Below are positions 8,373-15,753 of a DNA stretch of 17,604 nucleotides, in pieces; position 1 is the stretch's first letter; every line of letters starts with the position of its first letter. The notes beneath the pieces were generated by a model that made no database searches, was not told the DNA's origin, and saw nothing but the letters and a program-made list of their open reading frames with translations. The position numbers and the translations under genes were made by a program. The stretch is from an uncultured Collinsella sp. GTDB lineage: Bacteria > Actinomycetota > Coriobacteriia > Coriobacteriales > Coriobacteriaceae. The stretch is from positions 1 through 17,604 of the forward strand of contig CAKTWW010000043.1 of the NCBI GenBank assembly GCA_934630855.1. Direction: 5' to 3'.

Positions 8373-8403
8373 CGCGGCGCTCTTGTCGGAGCGCCGCGTT
8401 TTT
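8373..8403 (+). terminator. intrinsic terminator in the leader of the aminotransferase gene
   Basis: The 10-bp stem CGCGGCGCTC (8373-8382) with GAGCGCCGCG (8389-8398), a 6-nt loop and a TTTTT tract form a good intrinsic terminator. It lies 90 nt after nadE, yet its T-run ends only 18 nt before the next start codon. It therefore either ends nadE transcripts with readthrough into the aminotransferase gene or acts as an attenuator in that gene's leader. The rest of the 8284-8421 gap shows no riboswitch I recognise. Confidence 0.88.
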
Positions 8404-8421
8404 GTATCGAAAGGTGGCACC

Positions 8422-9585
8422 ATGCAGGCATCGCAGCGTCTCGACCGCTTTGGCGCGGAGGTTTTCGCCTCGCTCAACAACAAGCTTCTTGCGCTTAAGG
8501 CCCAGGGCAAGACCATTTACAACATGAGCGTGGGCACGCCCGACTTTAAGCCGTACGACCACGTGGTCGAGGCGCTGATCCAGGCCGCCCAGGACCCCGA
8601 GATGTGGAAGTACGCCCTGCGCGACCTGCCCGAGCTCAAGCAGGCCGTGTGCGATTACTACGAGCGCCGCTTTGGCGTTTCGGGCATTACGCCGTCCATG
8701 GTGCAGTCGTGCAACGGCACACAGGAGGGCGTGGGTCACTTGGGCCTGGCGCTGCTCGACCCGGGCGATACCATTCTGGTGCCCGATCCGTGCTACCCGG
8801 TCTTTGAGGCGGGCGCCAAGATCGCCGACGCCAAGCTCGAGTACTACCCGCTGGTTGCCGAGCACAATTACCTGCCCTATGTGGCAGGCATCGACCCCGA
8901 GGTCGCCGACCGCGCCAAGTACATGATCGTGTCGCTGCCCGCCAACCCGGTGGGTTCGGTGGGCACGCCCGAGGTCTACGAGGAGATTATCGCCTTCGCC
9001 CGCGAGCACGACCTGCTGATCGTCCACGACAACGCCTATTCGGATATCGTGTTCGACGGCGAGCCGGGCGGCAGTTTCTTGCAGTATCCCGGTGCGCTCG
9101 AGGTGGGTGTGGAGTTCTTCTCGCTCTCCAAGTCGTTTAACGTCACCGGTGCCCGCATCGGCTTTTTGGTCGGTCGCGAGGACGTGGTCTCGGCCTTTGC
9201 CAAGCTGCGCAGCCAGATCGACTTTGGCATGTTCTTCCCGATTCAGAAGGCGGCTATTGCCTGCCTGAACGGTCCGCGCGATGAGGTCGAGGCGCAGCGT
9301 CTGAAGTACCAGGAGCGTCGCGATGCCCTGTGCGATGGTCTTGAGGGCCTGGGCTGGGAGCGCCCCAACGCGCATGGCTCCATGTTCGTGTGGGCCAAGC
9401 TCCCCTGTGGCCGCACCGATTCGATGGCGTTTTGCGAGGAGCTCATGGAGAAGGCCGGCGTTGTCGTGACGCCGGGCGCGAGCTTTGGTCCTTCGGGCGA
9501 GGGGCACGTGCGCATGGCGCTGGTGCTGCCACCCGATCAGATCGCTTTGGCTGTTGAGGCTATTCGCGAGGCGGGCCTGTATTAG
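8422..9585 (+). CDS. class I/II aminotransferase, LL-diaminopimelate aminotransferase-like
   Basis: PLP-dependent aminotransferase of 387 residues. The Schiff-base lysine is K237 in SLSKSFNVTGARIGFLVG. Other fold-type I features are SCNGTQEG (cofactor phosphate), LPANPVG in place of the common NNPTG, HDNAYSDIVFDG (Asp and Tyr contacting PLP) and the C-terminal substrate arginine in GHVRMALVLP. Overall similarity, as I remember it, is closest to proteins annotated as LL-diaminopimelate aminotransferase of the bacterial/archaeal type. Because this genome also has dapH, the enzyme may instead act on N-acetyl-2-amino-6-oxopimelate, like PatA of Bacillus. That is inference, and other amino acid substrates are possible. 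The ATG at 8422 follows AGGTGG by a few bases; an upstream in-frame start at 8350 would run through the terminator hairpin and is rejected. Confidence 0.88.
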   Translation: MQASQRLDRFGAEVFASLNNKLLALKAQGKTIYNMSVGTPDFKPYDHVVEALIQAAQDPEMWKYALRDLPELKQAVCDYYERRFGVSGITPSMVQSCNGTQEGVGHLGLALLDPGDTILVPDPCYPVFEAGAKIADAKLEYYPLVAEHNYLPYVAGIDPEVADRAKYMIVSLPANPVGSVGTPEVYEEIIAFAREHDLLIVHDNAYSDIVFDGEPGGSFLQYPGALEVGVEFFSLSKSFNVTGARIGFLVGREDVVSAFAKLRSQIDFGMFFPIQKAAIACLNGPRDEVEAQRLKYQERRDALCDGLEGLGWERPNAHGSMFVWAKLPCGRTDSMAFCEELMEKAGVVVTPGASFGPSGEGHVRMALVLPPDQIALAVEAIREAGLY

Positions 9586-9733
9586 GGACTCGTTCCTGCG
9601 AGTCAATAGCTCGAAACCGATTTCGTGCAGTTATTTTACGAATTCTGCAAACATTTTCGGCAAACGGTCGATTTTTGGCTGCGAATAGGAGCATAATCAA
9701 AGTCCCGATTGGATGTATTGGGATTACGGCAAG

Positions 9734-9760
9734 CCGCTCGGGTCGCCCTGGGCGGTTTGT
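9734..9760 (+). promoter_or_regulatory. leader hairpin with T-rich tail before ldh
   Basis: CCGCTC and GGG at 9734-9742 pair with CCC and GGGCGG at 9746-9755 (9 bp with one G-U pair and one bulged T), followed by TTTGTTT. A second hairpin just upstream pairs TCCCGAT (9703-9709) with ATTGGGA (9717-9723). Both lie in the 200-nt gap before the ldh start. They look like leader structure, possibly an attenuator. I found no clear Rex-type palindrome and only a weak promoter in this gap. Confidence 0.45.
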
Positions 9761-9785
9761 TTGTGGAGAGAGATGGGAGTTTGTA

Positions 9786-10736
9786 ATGGTTAACGAGAAG
9801 AAGGTCGCTATTGTCGGCTGCGGTTTCGTCGGTTCGTCTTCGGCGTTCGCACTGATGCAGAGTGGTCTGTTCTCCGAGATGGTCCTCATCGACGTGGACA
9901 AGAACCGCGCCGAGGGCGAGGCCCTGGACATCGCGCACGGCATGACGTTTGCCGAGCCGATGAAGATCTACGCCGGCGATTACTCTGATGTCGCCGACGC
10001 CGCTATGATCGTCGTCACCGCTGGCGCTGCCCAGAAGCCCGGCGAGACCCGCCTGGACCTGGTCAACAAGAACGTCAACATCTTTAAGTCCATCATCCCC
10101 GAGATTAAGAAGTCCGGCTTTGACGGCATCTTGCTGATCGTCTCCAACCCGGTGGACGTTCTGACCTATGCCGCTATCAAGATGTCCGGCCTGCCCGAGG
10201 GCCACGTTATCGGCTCCGGTACCGTGCTCGACACCGGTCGTCTGCAGCAGATGCTCGGTGCCCACGTCGAGGTTGACCCGCGCGACGTCCAGGCTTACGT
10301 CATGGGCGAGCACGGCGACTCCGAGTTCGTCGCTTGGTCCAGCGCTCAGGTTGCCGGCGTGCCGCTGAGCACCTTCTGCGAGCTTCACGGCCATCTGGAG
10401 CATGAGGCTGCCGAGAAGCGTATCGCCGAGGACGTCAAGAACTCCGCCTACACCATCATCGAGAAGAAGCACGCCACCTACTATGGCGTCGCCATGGCTG
10501 TTAAGCGTATCTGCACTGCCGTCATGCGTGACGAGCAGACTGTTCTTCCCGTCTCCTCGCTCATGGTGGGCGAGTATGGCCTGTCCGATCTGGCCATCTC
10601 CATGCCGACCGTCGTCGGCCGCGATGGCGTTGTCTGTCGCGTCCCCGTGCCGCTGAACGAGTCCGAGCAGGGCGAGCTCACCGCTTCTGCCAAGGCCCTC
10701 AAGGACATTATCGACAGCGTTGATTTCTCCTGCTAA
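9786..10736 (+). CDS. ldh: L-lactate dehydrogenase
   Basis: NADH-dependent reduction of pyruvate to L-lactate, regenerating NAD+ during fermentation; cytoplasmic tetramer in the family. The 316 residues show a Rossmann start (AIVGCGFVGSSSA, glycines at 11, 13 and 16) and the NAD ribose-binding acidic residue D36. The substrate-specificity loop AQKPGETR has Q83, the residue that distinguishes lactate from malate dehydrogenase, and R89. SNPVDVLTY is present, as are D149 and R152 in VLDTGR and the catalytic histidine H176 in MGEHGDSE. The ATG at 9786 has GGGAG 6 nt upstream; the frame is open further 5' (to 9675), but that part is non-coding leader. The gene is followed at once by a strong terminator, so it is monocistronic. 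Confidence 0.96.
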   Translation: MVNEKKVAIVGCGFVGSSSAFALMQSGLFSEMVLIDVDKNRAEGEALDIAHGMTFAEPMKIYAGDYSDVADAAMIVVTAGAAQKPGETRLDLVNKNVNIFKSIIPEIKKSGFDGILLIVSNPVDVLTYAAIKMSGLPEGHVIGSGTVLDTGRLQQMLGAHVEVDPRDVQAYVMGEHGDSEFVAWSSAQVAGVPLSTFCELHGHLEHEAAEKRIAEDVKNSAYTIIEKKHATYYGVAMAVKRICTAVMRDEQTVLPVSSLMVGEYGLSDLAISMPTVVGRDGVVCRVPVPLNESEQGELTASAKALKDIIDSVDFSC

Positions 10737-10766
10737 ATCAAGCTCGTTTGCTAGCAGGCTACAATG

Positions 10767-10802
10767 AAGGCGTCCAGGCCCCACGGCCCGGGCGCCTTTT
10801 TT
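10767..10802 (+). terminator. intrinsic terminator of ldh
   Basis: GGCG, CC and GGCC pair with GGCC, GG and CGCC across two single mismatches, forming a GC-rich stem with a 4-nt loop. Its top is flanked by AA and TTTTTT (10797-10802). This is a typical strong intrinsic terminator 30 nt after the ldh stop codon. Confidence 0.92.
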
Positions 10803-10831
10803 GGTGCATTGGGGTCAGGTTGCTTTGCACC
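10803..10831 (+). repeat. interspersed repeat, copy 1
   Basis: The segment 10803-10829 matches the reverse complement of 12020-12046 at 23 of 27 positions. Copy 1 also has its own ends complementary (GGTGCA at 10803-10808 and TGCACC at 10826-10831), so it can fold as a hairpin. It starts directly after the T-run of the ldh terminator and ends about 20 nt before the start codon of the DUF2974 gene. Confidence 0.6.
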
Positions 10832-10851
10832 AGTGTTGATGGGGGAGAGGC

Positions 10852-12012
10852 ATGTCGGATTCGCCTAACTTTTTGACCTATGCCCAGACGGCGTTCGATT
10901 CGTTTGAGGAGCGGTCGTTCTGCGCGGTGGACAGCCTGGTGCTTGCGTGGCTGTCGTATTTGCGCTTGCCGGGTGATATGCCGGAGCTTGCCGACTGGCA
11001 GGGGCTGGACGTGCGCGAGCTGCTACGTGCCGAGTGCTACCAGGACATGATTGGCGACCTGTGGGATCCGGAGGAGAGTCGCGCCTTGCTGGAGGCTGTT
11101 GCGGCAAGTCCTCGCTACCGTGGCGTGCACGTTTGCGGCTATCGTGCCGTGAACGACGTGACGGCGACGGAGCAGTTCGCAGCCATGACGTTCCGTTTTC
11201 CGGCAGGATTCAGCTACCTTTCCTTCCGTGGGACCGACAGTACGATCGTGGGCTGGAAAGAGGACTTTAACATGGCGTTCCGGTGCCCCGTGCCCTCTCA
11301 GGAATCTGCGGCGCGCTACGTGGACGAGGCGGCGGCCGCGATTGATGGACCGCTCTTGTGCGGAGGCCATTCCAAGGGCGGCAACTTGGCGGTGTATGGC
11401 GCGGTGATGTGCTCTGATGCCGCTCGCGACCGGATCGAGCGGGCCTTCTCCCATGATGGCCCCGGCTTTGTCGAGGAGTTCCTGAGCGGTGACGCCTTTG
11501 CGGGCCTGTCCGGTCGCATCGACAAGACGCTTCCCCAGTCGTCGATTTTCGGCATGATGTTCGAGACGCAGGAAGATTACGCCATTGTCGAGAGCACCGA
11601 GTTCAGCCTGCTGCAGCACAATCCCTTCAGCTGGGTTGTCGACGGCTGCGACTTTGTGTATTGCGAGCGACTGTCTGCCGGCGCTCGATACGTTGATGGT
11701 TCTATTCGTGAGATGCTGCTTACAGTGGGGCCTGCCGAGCGCGAGCGCTTTGTGGACGCGCTGTTCTCCGTGTTTGAGGCTACGGGGGCCGAACGGTTTG
11801 CGGATATCGCTGGGAATCTGCGTGAGAGCCTACCGGTGATGCTCCAGGCTGCCCAAGGTTTCGACAAGGATACACGCCGCTTTATTTCGCAGACGATCGT
11901 AGCAATTCTTAAATGTGCGCTGCTGCCCAAGCGCCCCGAACTCAACGTTCCCGCCGCTGGCAAGAGCCTGGCGGAGCAGCTTGAGGCGTGGCAGTCCGAG
12001 CTCCTGCACTAG
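10852..12012 (+). CDS. DUF2974 alpha/beta-hydrolase protein
   Basis: Predicted serine hydrolase of the DUF2974 (Mbeg1-like) lipase-type family, 386 residues. The nucleophile elbow GGHSKGGNLA places the catalytic serine at S174. The family's FRGTDSTIVGWKEDFNMAF segment lies before it, and SHDGPGF and LLQHNPFSW lie after it. These hold conserved Asp and His candidates for the rest of the triad. There is no signal peptide or membrane helix, so it is probably cytoplasmic. The substrate is unknown; lipid or ester hydrolysis is only inferred from the fold. The start is well supported by GGGGGAGAGG just before the ATG. It stands alone between the ldh terminator and the next gene, flanked by an inverted pair of short repeats. 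Confidence 0.85.
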   Translation: MSDSPNFLTYAQTAFDSFEERSFCAVDSLVLAWLSYLRLPGDMPELADWQGLDVRELLRAECYQDMIGDLWDPEESRALLEAVAASPRYRGVHVCGYRAVNDVTATEQFAAMTFRFPAGFSYLSFRGTDSTIVGWKEDFNMAFRCPVPSQESAARYVDEAAAAIDGPLLCGGHSKGGNLAVYGAVMCSDAARDRIERAFSHDGPGFVEEFLSGDAFAGLSGRIDKTLPQSSIFGMMFETQEDYAIVESTEFSLLQHNPFSWVVDGCDFVYCERLSAGARYVDGSIREMLLTVGPAERERFVDALFSVFEATGAERFADIAGNLRESLPVMLQAAQGFDKDTRRFISQTIVAILKCALLPKRPELNVPAAGKSLAEQLEAWQSELLH

Positions 12013-12019
12013 CCACTAG

Positions 12020-12046
12020 CGCAAAGCGACCTGTCCCCGATGCACC
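12020..12046 (-). repeat. interspersed repeat, copy 2 (inverted)
   Basis: Reverse complement of copy 1 at 10803-10829 with four mismatches over 27 bases. It begins 8 bases after the stop codon of the DUF2974 gene, so the two copies bracket that gene in opposite orientation. The remainder of the 12013-12114 gap contains only a possible -10 box (TATACT at 12080-12085). Confidence 0.6.
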
Positions 12047-12123
12047 AATCTTCGATGCGCTTGGAGAGGGCTCGACCGCTATACTGATTCGTGCTCAATT
12101 CGATCTAGAACGGAATGCCGTAT

Positions 12124-13128
12124 ATGAAAATCAATCACGCGATCTTGCATATCCTGGACTTTGACTCGGCCGTCAACGTCATGAGCCAACGCGAGCTCGA
12201 TATCGAGAGCCGTACCGTGCGCAACTTCGTGACCACGCACCTGCGTCGCGCCCGTACTTCGGCAGATAACAAGCGCGCCACATTTGCCGAGAACTCCGCA
12301 TTCGGCGGCGAGCTCAAGGGTTATTTCTTTGGCGAGCGCGAGTTCGTGGACCTGTCGCAGCAGATTGCGGAGTTCATTTCCTCCGAGCTCACCAAAGCCG
12401 AGAAGGCCGAGTCCACCGACGTGCTTGTGGCGGACTTTGACGATGACGAGGACGCCCGCTGGTTTGCCGTCATGCTGCTTGGCTCCAAGCAGGCCTTTAT
12501 GCACGAGGTGGGCCGCGAGGAGGGCGAGGTGCGCAACGACATCGCGCGTCACTACGCTATTCTGCCGAATCCTTCCCAAAAGGTGCCGAGCTACGCTATT
12601 GTGCGCGCGAGCACCATGGAGATCGGCTACGTGGACAAAAAGCGCAAGATCGCCGGCGAGGACCGCATGCTTATTCCCGACGGCCTGCTGCAGTGCGATA
12701 CAGGCGTGTCGGGCAAGGAGATTATCGACACCGTGACGCGTGTGGTCGAGGAGGTCGCTGAGGAGCACGGTGCTAACACGGCTGTGGCGCTCGCCAAGGT
12801 CAAAGCCGCTGTTGCCGAGAAGGTCGAAGACGATGAGGAACTGCCGCCCTGGGATATCGTCGACGAGGTCTTTGAGGACGAGCCGGTCATTAAGGAGAGC
12901 GTGCGTGCGGCATTGACCGAGGAAAAGGTTCCCGAGCGCGTGCCTGTGGAGCGCAAGCAGGTCGAGCGAGCGGCCGTGCGCAATCACAAGATTCGTACCG
13001 ATACGGGTATCGAGATCAGCTTCCCGGCCGAGATGGGCTCGAACTCCGAGTACATCGAGTTCGTCAACGAGCCCAACGGCCTCATCTCCATCGAGCTCAA
13101 GAACATCGGAAGCATCGAGAACCGATAA
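12124..13128 (+). CDS. nucleoid-associated protein, NA37/NdpA (YejK) family
   Basis: 334-residue homologue of the 37-kDa nucleoid-associated protein family, DNA-associated proteins of poorly known role. The N-terminus MKINHAILHILDFDSAVNVMSQRELD matches the family's ILHILDF beginning, followed by the typical region with FGGELKGYFFGEREF, LLGSKQAFMHEV and NDIARHYAILPNPSQKVPSYAIV. The C-terminal third is rich in Glu, Asp, Lys and Val (acidic stretch EDDEELPPWDIVDEVFEDEP) and ends with a small beta-rich segment. I prefer the ATG at 12124, since GGA lies 10 nt upstream and the family starts there. An ATG at 12115 would add three residues but has no room for a ribosome binding site. A TATACT box at 12080 suggests its own promoter. 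A strong hairpin terminator follows. Confidence 0.86.
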   Translation: MKINHAILHILDFDSAVNVMSQRELDIESRTVRNFVTTHLRRARTSADNKRATFAENSAFGGELKGYFFGEREFVDLSQQIAEFISSELTKAEKAESTDVLVADFDDDEDARWFAVMLLGSKQAFMHEVGREEGEVRNDIARHYAILPNPSQKVPSYAIVRASTMEIGYVDKKRKIAGEDRMLIPDGLLQCDTGVSGKEIIDTVTRVVEEVAEEHGANTAVALAKVKAAVAEKVEDDEELPPWDIVDEVFEDEPVIKESVRAALTEEKVPERVPVERKQVERAAVRNHKIRTDTGIEISFPAEMGSNSEYIEFVNEPNGLISIELKNIGSIENR

Positions 13129-13156
13129 GCCGCGCTTGGACGCTGCAGAATAAAGA

Positions 13157-13195
13157 AAGGCCGAAGCCCCAAATTGGGCTTCGGCCTTCTTGTTT
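13157..13195 (+). terminator. intrinsic terminator after nucleoid-associated protein gene
   Basis: Perfect 13-bp stem (AAGGCCGAAGCCC at 13157-13169, GGGCTTCGGCCTT at 13176-13188) with a 6-nt loop and the tail CTTGTTT. On the opposite strand the tail is TTTCTTTATT, so it could also stop transcripts arriving from the dap operon. Confidence 0.92.
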
Positions 13196-13234
13196 GGAGT
13201 TGAATTAATCTGCAGGTTGAGCATGCGTCAGCGA

Positions 13235-13332
13235 AAACGCCCCAGAGCGAGCAAGGTGACGTGAAAGAGGAGGGCATTGACCTTCTGGTCATGCCCGACG
13301 ATTGAACGTCAGATTGCCGCTCTGGGGCGTTT
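13235..13332 (+). ncRNA. candidate structured RNA: 98-nt rod-like inverted repeat
   Basis: The ends form a perfect 15-bp inverted repeat (13235-13249 with 13318-13332). Inside, GCAA (13251-13254) pairs with TTGC (13314-13317), TGACGT (13257-13262) with ACGTCA (13306-13311), and GGGCAT plus GACC (13272-13282) with GGTC plus ATGCCC (13287-13296) around a TTCT loop. The 9-by-9 internal loop (13263-13271 against 13297-13305) consists on the + strand of G-A/A-G, two A-U, G-A/A-G, G-C and G-A/A-G oppositions. That is a typical RNA pattern and it favours the + strand. No protein is encoded here. I do not recognise the family. A clear promoter and U-tract are lacking, so it could also be a DNA-level element or part of a 3' UTR. 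Confidence 0.5.
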
Positions 13333-13346
13333 GCAGTGTCGAGCCT

Positions 13347-13372
13347 TTACGGCGTTTGGTAAAACGCCGTAA
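13347..13372. repeat. 11-bp hairpin directly after dapH
   Basis: TTACGGCGTTT (13347-13357) and AAACGCCGTAA (13362-13372) are perfectly complementary around a GGTA loop, 3 nt beyond the dapH stop codon. Neither strand has a T-run after it. It may protect the 3' end of the operon mRNA. Its AAACGCC/GGCGTTT core is shared with the arms of the 98-nt rod next to it. Confidence 0.65.
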
Positions 13373-13375
13373 CCA

Positions 13376-14095
13376 TTAGAGTTGACGTAAACCTTCCTCG
13401 AGACCGGTCTTGCTGTCGGTCTGGGCGTCGCGCATCTTGATGACGCGGGCGGGAACGCCGGCCACGACGGCGCCGGCGGGGACGTCCTCGACGCATACGG
13501 CACCGGCGGCTACGACGGCGCCCTTGCCCACGCGCACGCCCTCCAGGACCACGGCGTTGGCGCCAATCATGACATCGTCCTCGATGATGACGGGCGTGGC
13601 GCTCGCGGGCTCAACGACGCCTGCAAGCACGGTGCCGGCGCCGATGTGGCAGTTCTTGCCCACGGTGGCGCGGCCGCCCAGCACGGCGCCCATATCGATC
13701 ATGGAACTCTCGCCGATAACGGAGCCGATGTTGATGATGGCGCCCATCATGATGACGGCGCGGTCGCCGATCTCGACGCGGTCGCGGATAATCGCGCCCG
13801 GCTCGATGCGGGCGTTGATGCCCTTAAGGTCGAGCATGGGGACGGCGGAGTTACGGCAGTCGTTCTCGACGTCGTAGTAGTCGATAGAGTCGGCGTTGGC
13901 ATCGAGGATGGCCTTGAGCTCGTCCCAGTCGCCAAAGACGGTCTTGCCGCGGCGGCCGCCGTAGACGTGTGCATCGCCCCAGGCAACCTTCATGCCGGGC
14001 TTCTCGCGCACATACAGCTTGACGGGCGTCTTCTTGGGCGCGGTGGCGATGTAGTTGATAATCTCCTGTGCATCCATCTCGGCTGCGTTGCTCAT
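13376..14095 (-). CDS. dapH: 2,3,4,5-tetrahydropyridine-2,6-dicarboxylate N-acetyltransferase
   Basis: Third step of the acetylase branch of diaminopimelate and lysine synthesis: transfer of acetyl from acetyl-CoA to tetrahydrodipicolinate. The 239 residues have the family's N-terminal helical domain ([19 protein letters not shown], then [11 protein letters not shown]) and a left-handed beta-helix of hexapeptide repeats from about 95 to 215. The beta-helix includes [43 protein letters not shown] and [26 protein letters not shown]. The acetyl-type rather than the longer succinyl-type (DapD) is indicated by length and by this motif set. AGGAG lies 9 nt before the ATG at 14095. It is the last gene of the lysine operon, 34 nt after dapB. 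Confidence 0.94.
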   Translation of the reverse strand: MSNAAEMDAQEIINYIATAPKKTPVKLYVREKPGMKVAWGDAHVYGGRRGKTVFGDWDELKAILDANADSIDYYDVENDCRNSAVPMLDLKGINARIEPGAIIRDRVEIGDRAVIMMGAIINIGSVIGESSMIDMGAVLGGRATVGKNCHIGAGTVLAGVVEPASATPVIIEDDVMIGANAVVLEGVRVGKGAVVAAGAVCVEDVPAGAVVAGVPARVIKMRDAQTDSKTGLEEGLRQL

Positions 14096-14129
14096 GTGTT
14101 GGTTCTCCTTTGCTTGGATGATTAACTGG

Positions 14130-14870
14130 TTAGTCGAACATAACCTGATCGAAGGTGTAGAGGCCGGGCTCGCGGGTCACGAGCTTCTGCGCGGCTGCAA
14201 GGGCGCCGTTGACGAAGATCTGGCGGCTCGTGGCACGGTGCGTGAGGGTGACCTCCTCGTCCTGTCCAAAGAAGCTCACCTCGTGCACACCGGCTACGGT
14301 ACCGCCGCGCAGCGAGTGCATGCCGATCTCCTTGGGGTCGCGGGCGCCGCACATGCCCTCACGGCCGTAGACGGGATGGTATCCGGCCTCAGGCTCGGCT
14401 TCGACGACGGCATCGAGCAGCAGCTTGGCCGTGCCGCTGGGGGCGTCGACCTTTTGGTTGTGGTGTGTCTCGACGATCTCGCAGTCAAAGCTGGGCAGCT
14501 CGCGCGTTGCCTGGGCTACCAGATGGCGCAAGGCTGCGATGCCGATGGAGTAGTTGCCGGAGTGCATGACGCGGGCGCCCTGACCCAGCTCGCGCAGGCG
14601 GTCCATCTGCTCGGGCGTATATCCCGTGGTGCCCGAGACCAGTGCAGCGCCCGTGCGCTCGACATAGGCGACAACGGCGTCAAAGGTCACGACGTTCGAG
14701 AAGTCGATGATCACATCGGCCGCCGGGGCGCTCTCGAGCTCGGTCAGATCAAAGCCGATTTGAGCAACGATGTCAAAAACGGGCTGTCCGACGGCATCAA
14801 CGATGCTCTCGGCGGTGGTGCGGATGAGTGAGCCCATGCGGCCCGTTCCCATAATGACGATCTTAATCAA
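14130..14870 (-). CDS. dapB: 4-hydroxy-tetrahydrodipicolinate reductase
   Basis: Second enzyme of the diaminopimelate branch: NAD(P)H-dependent reduction of the DapA product to tetrahydrodipicolinate. The 246 residues start with the nucleotide-binding [13 protein letters not shown] (GTGRMG at 8-13) and contain [13 protein letters not shown] and HSGNYSIGI. The DapB signature [18 protein letters not shown] carries H136, H137, K140 and the DAPSGTA loop. The start codon is TTG at 14870; the first ATG, six codons later, would cut off the first beta strand of the Rossmann fold. GGAG lies 9 nt upstream. The TTG overlaps the end of the preceding dapA frame by 8 nt, so translation is probably coupled. 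Expression should follow the upstream lysine riboswitch. Confidence 0.95.
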   Translation of the reverse strand: MIKIVIMGTGRMGSLIRTTAESIVDAVGQPVFDIVAQIGFDLTELESAPAADVIIDFSNVVTFDAVVAYVERTGAALVSGTTGYTPEQMDRLRELGQGARVMHSGNYSIGIAALRHLVAQATRELPSFDCEIVETHHNQKVDAPSGTAKLLLDAVVEAEPEAGYHPVYGREGMCGARDPKEIGMHSLRGGTVAGVHEVSFFGQDEEVTLTHRATSRQIFVNGALAAAQKLVTREPGLYTFDQVMFD

Positions 14871-15753
14871 GCAGACCAGCTCCCTTCAGAGCATCGGTAA
14901 GTGCGGTGCGCGTGTCGTCTGCCATGGGGCACAGCGGCATGCGATAGTTGGCCTCGATCATGCCCATCTGGGCGAGCGCTTCCTTAACGGGGATGGGGTT
15001 GACCTCGCTAAAGAGGGCGTTGATGAGCGACTGGCCGGCAATCTGGATCTCGCGGGCGCGCTCCACGTCACCGTCCAGGTAGGCACGGCACATGTCGTGC
15101 ACGAGTTGCGGCTGCACGTCGGCCCACACGCTGATGGTGCCCGAGGCGCCCAGGCTCATGAGCGGCACGGTAAGCGCGTCTTCGCCCGAGTACATGCGGA
15201 AGTCGTCGGACAGCAGATGCGCGATCTTGGCGGCATAGGCGACGTTGCCCGAGGCCTCCTTGATGCCCATGATGTTGGGATGTGCTGCCAGGCGCTCGAC
15301 ATTGCGCTCGCTGATGCCGCAACCGCAACGACCGGGAATGTTGTACAGGATGCAGGGGATGTCCACGGCGTCGGCCACGGTCTTAAAGTGCTGGTAGATA
15401 CCCTCTTCGTTGGACTTGTTGTAGTAGGGGGTGATGAGCAGCAGGCCATCGGCGCCCAGGCCCTGGTAGGTGAGCGACTTGGTGAGCATCGTCTGCGTGG
15501 AGTTGGAGCCCGAGCCGGCGATGACGGGGATACGGCCTGCGACCTGCTTGACCACGGCGGCAACGACGGAGTTGTCCTCGTCATCGGTCATCGTGGCGCT
15601 TTCGCCGGTGGTACCCAAGGTGAGGATGGCGTCGGTGCCATTCTGCAGATGGAAATCAATAAGGCGCTCGAGCGCGTCAAAGTCGACGCTGCCGTCCTTT
15701 TTAAACGGCGTGACGAGGGCGACGATCGAGCCCTCGAGATTGCGGACATCCAT
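14863..15753 (-). CDS. dapA: DapA from internal start within the lysA-dapA frame
   Basis: An ATG at 15753, codon 474 of the fused frame, is preceded by AAGGAG (15765-15760) with a 6-nt gap, a near-ideal ribosome binding site. Starting here gives a 296-residue DapA beginning MDVRNLEGSIVALVTPF, exactly the usual length and N-terminus of 4-hydroxy-tetrahydrodipicolinate synthase, with all catalytic residues (T48, T49, Y137, K165 in this numbering). A free DapA is therefore probably made in addition to, or instead of, the fused protein. The AAGGAG also encodes Lys-Glu of the linker. DapA is normally a tetramer; free subunits could mix with fused ones. Confidence 0.75.
   Translation of the reverse strand: MDVRNLEGSIVALVTPFKKDGSVDFDALERLIDFHLQNGTDAILTLGTTGESATMTDDEDNSVVAAVVKQVAGRIPVIAGSGSNSTQTMLTKSLTYQGLGADGLLLITPYYNKSNEEGIYQHFKTVADAVDIPCILYNIPGRCGCGISERNVERLAAHPNIMGIKEASGNVAYAAKIAHLLSDDFRMYSGEDALTVPLMSLGASGTISVWADVQPQLVHDMCRAYLDGDVERAREIQIAGQSLINALFSEVNPIPVKEALAQMGMIEANYRMPLCPMADDTRTALTDALKGAGLLD

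Noticed and set aside
8284..8421. Riboswitch in the aminotransferase leader
   Set aside because: Apart from the terminator and a weak TGCAA/TTGCA repeat, no aptamer consensus was recognised.
8311..9606. 431-codon minus-strand frame over the aminotransferase
   Set aside because: Antisense shadow; the PLP-enzyme motifs are all on the + strand.
13235..13332. Miniature transposon (MITE) with 15-bp terminal repeats
   Set aside because: No flanking target-site duplication was found, and internal pairing runs the whole length with RNA-type G-A mismatches. Not fully excluded, because other genome copies cannot be searched here.
13235..13332. Bacterial SRP RNA (4.5S)
   Set aside because: The conserved GGAA tetraloop and the AGCA-containing symmetric loop are absent.
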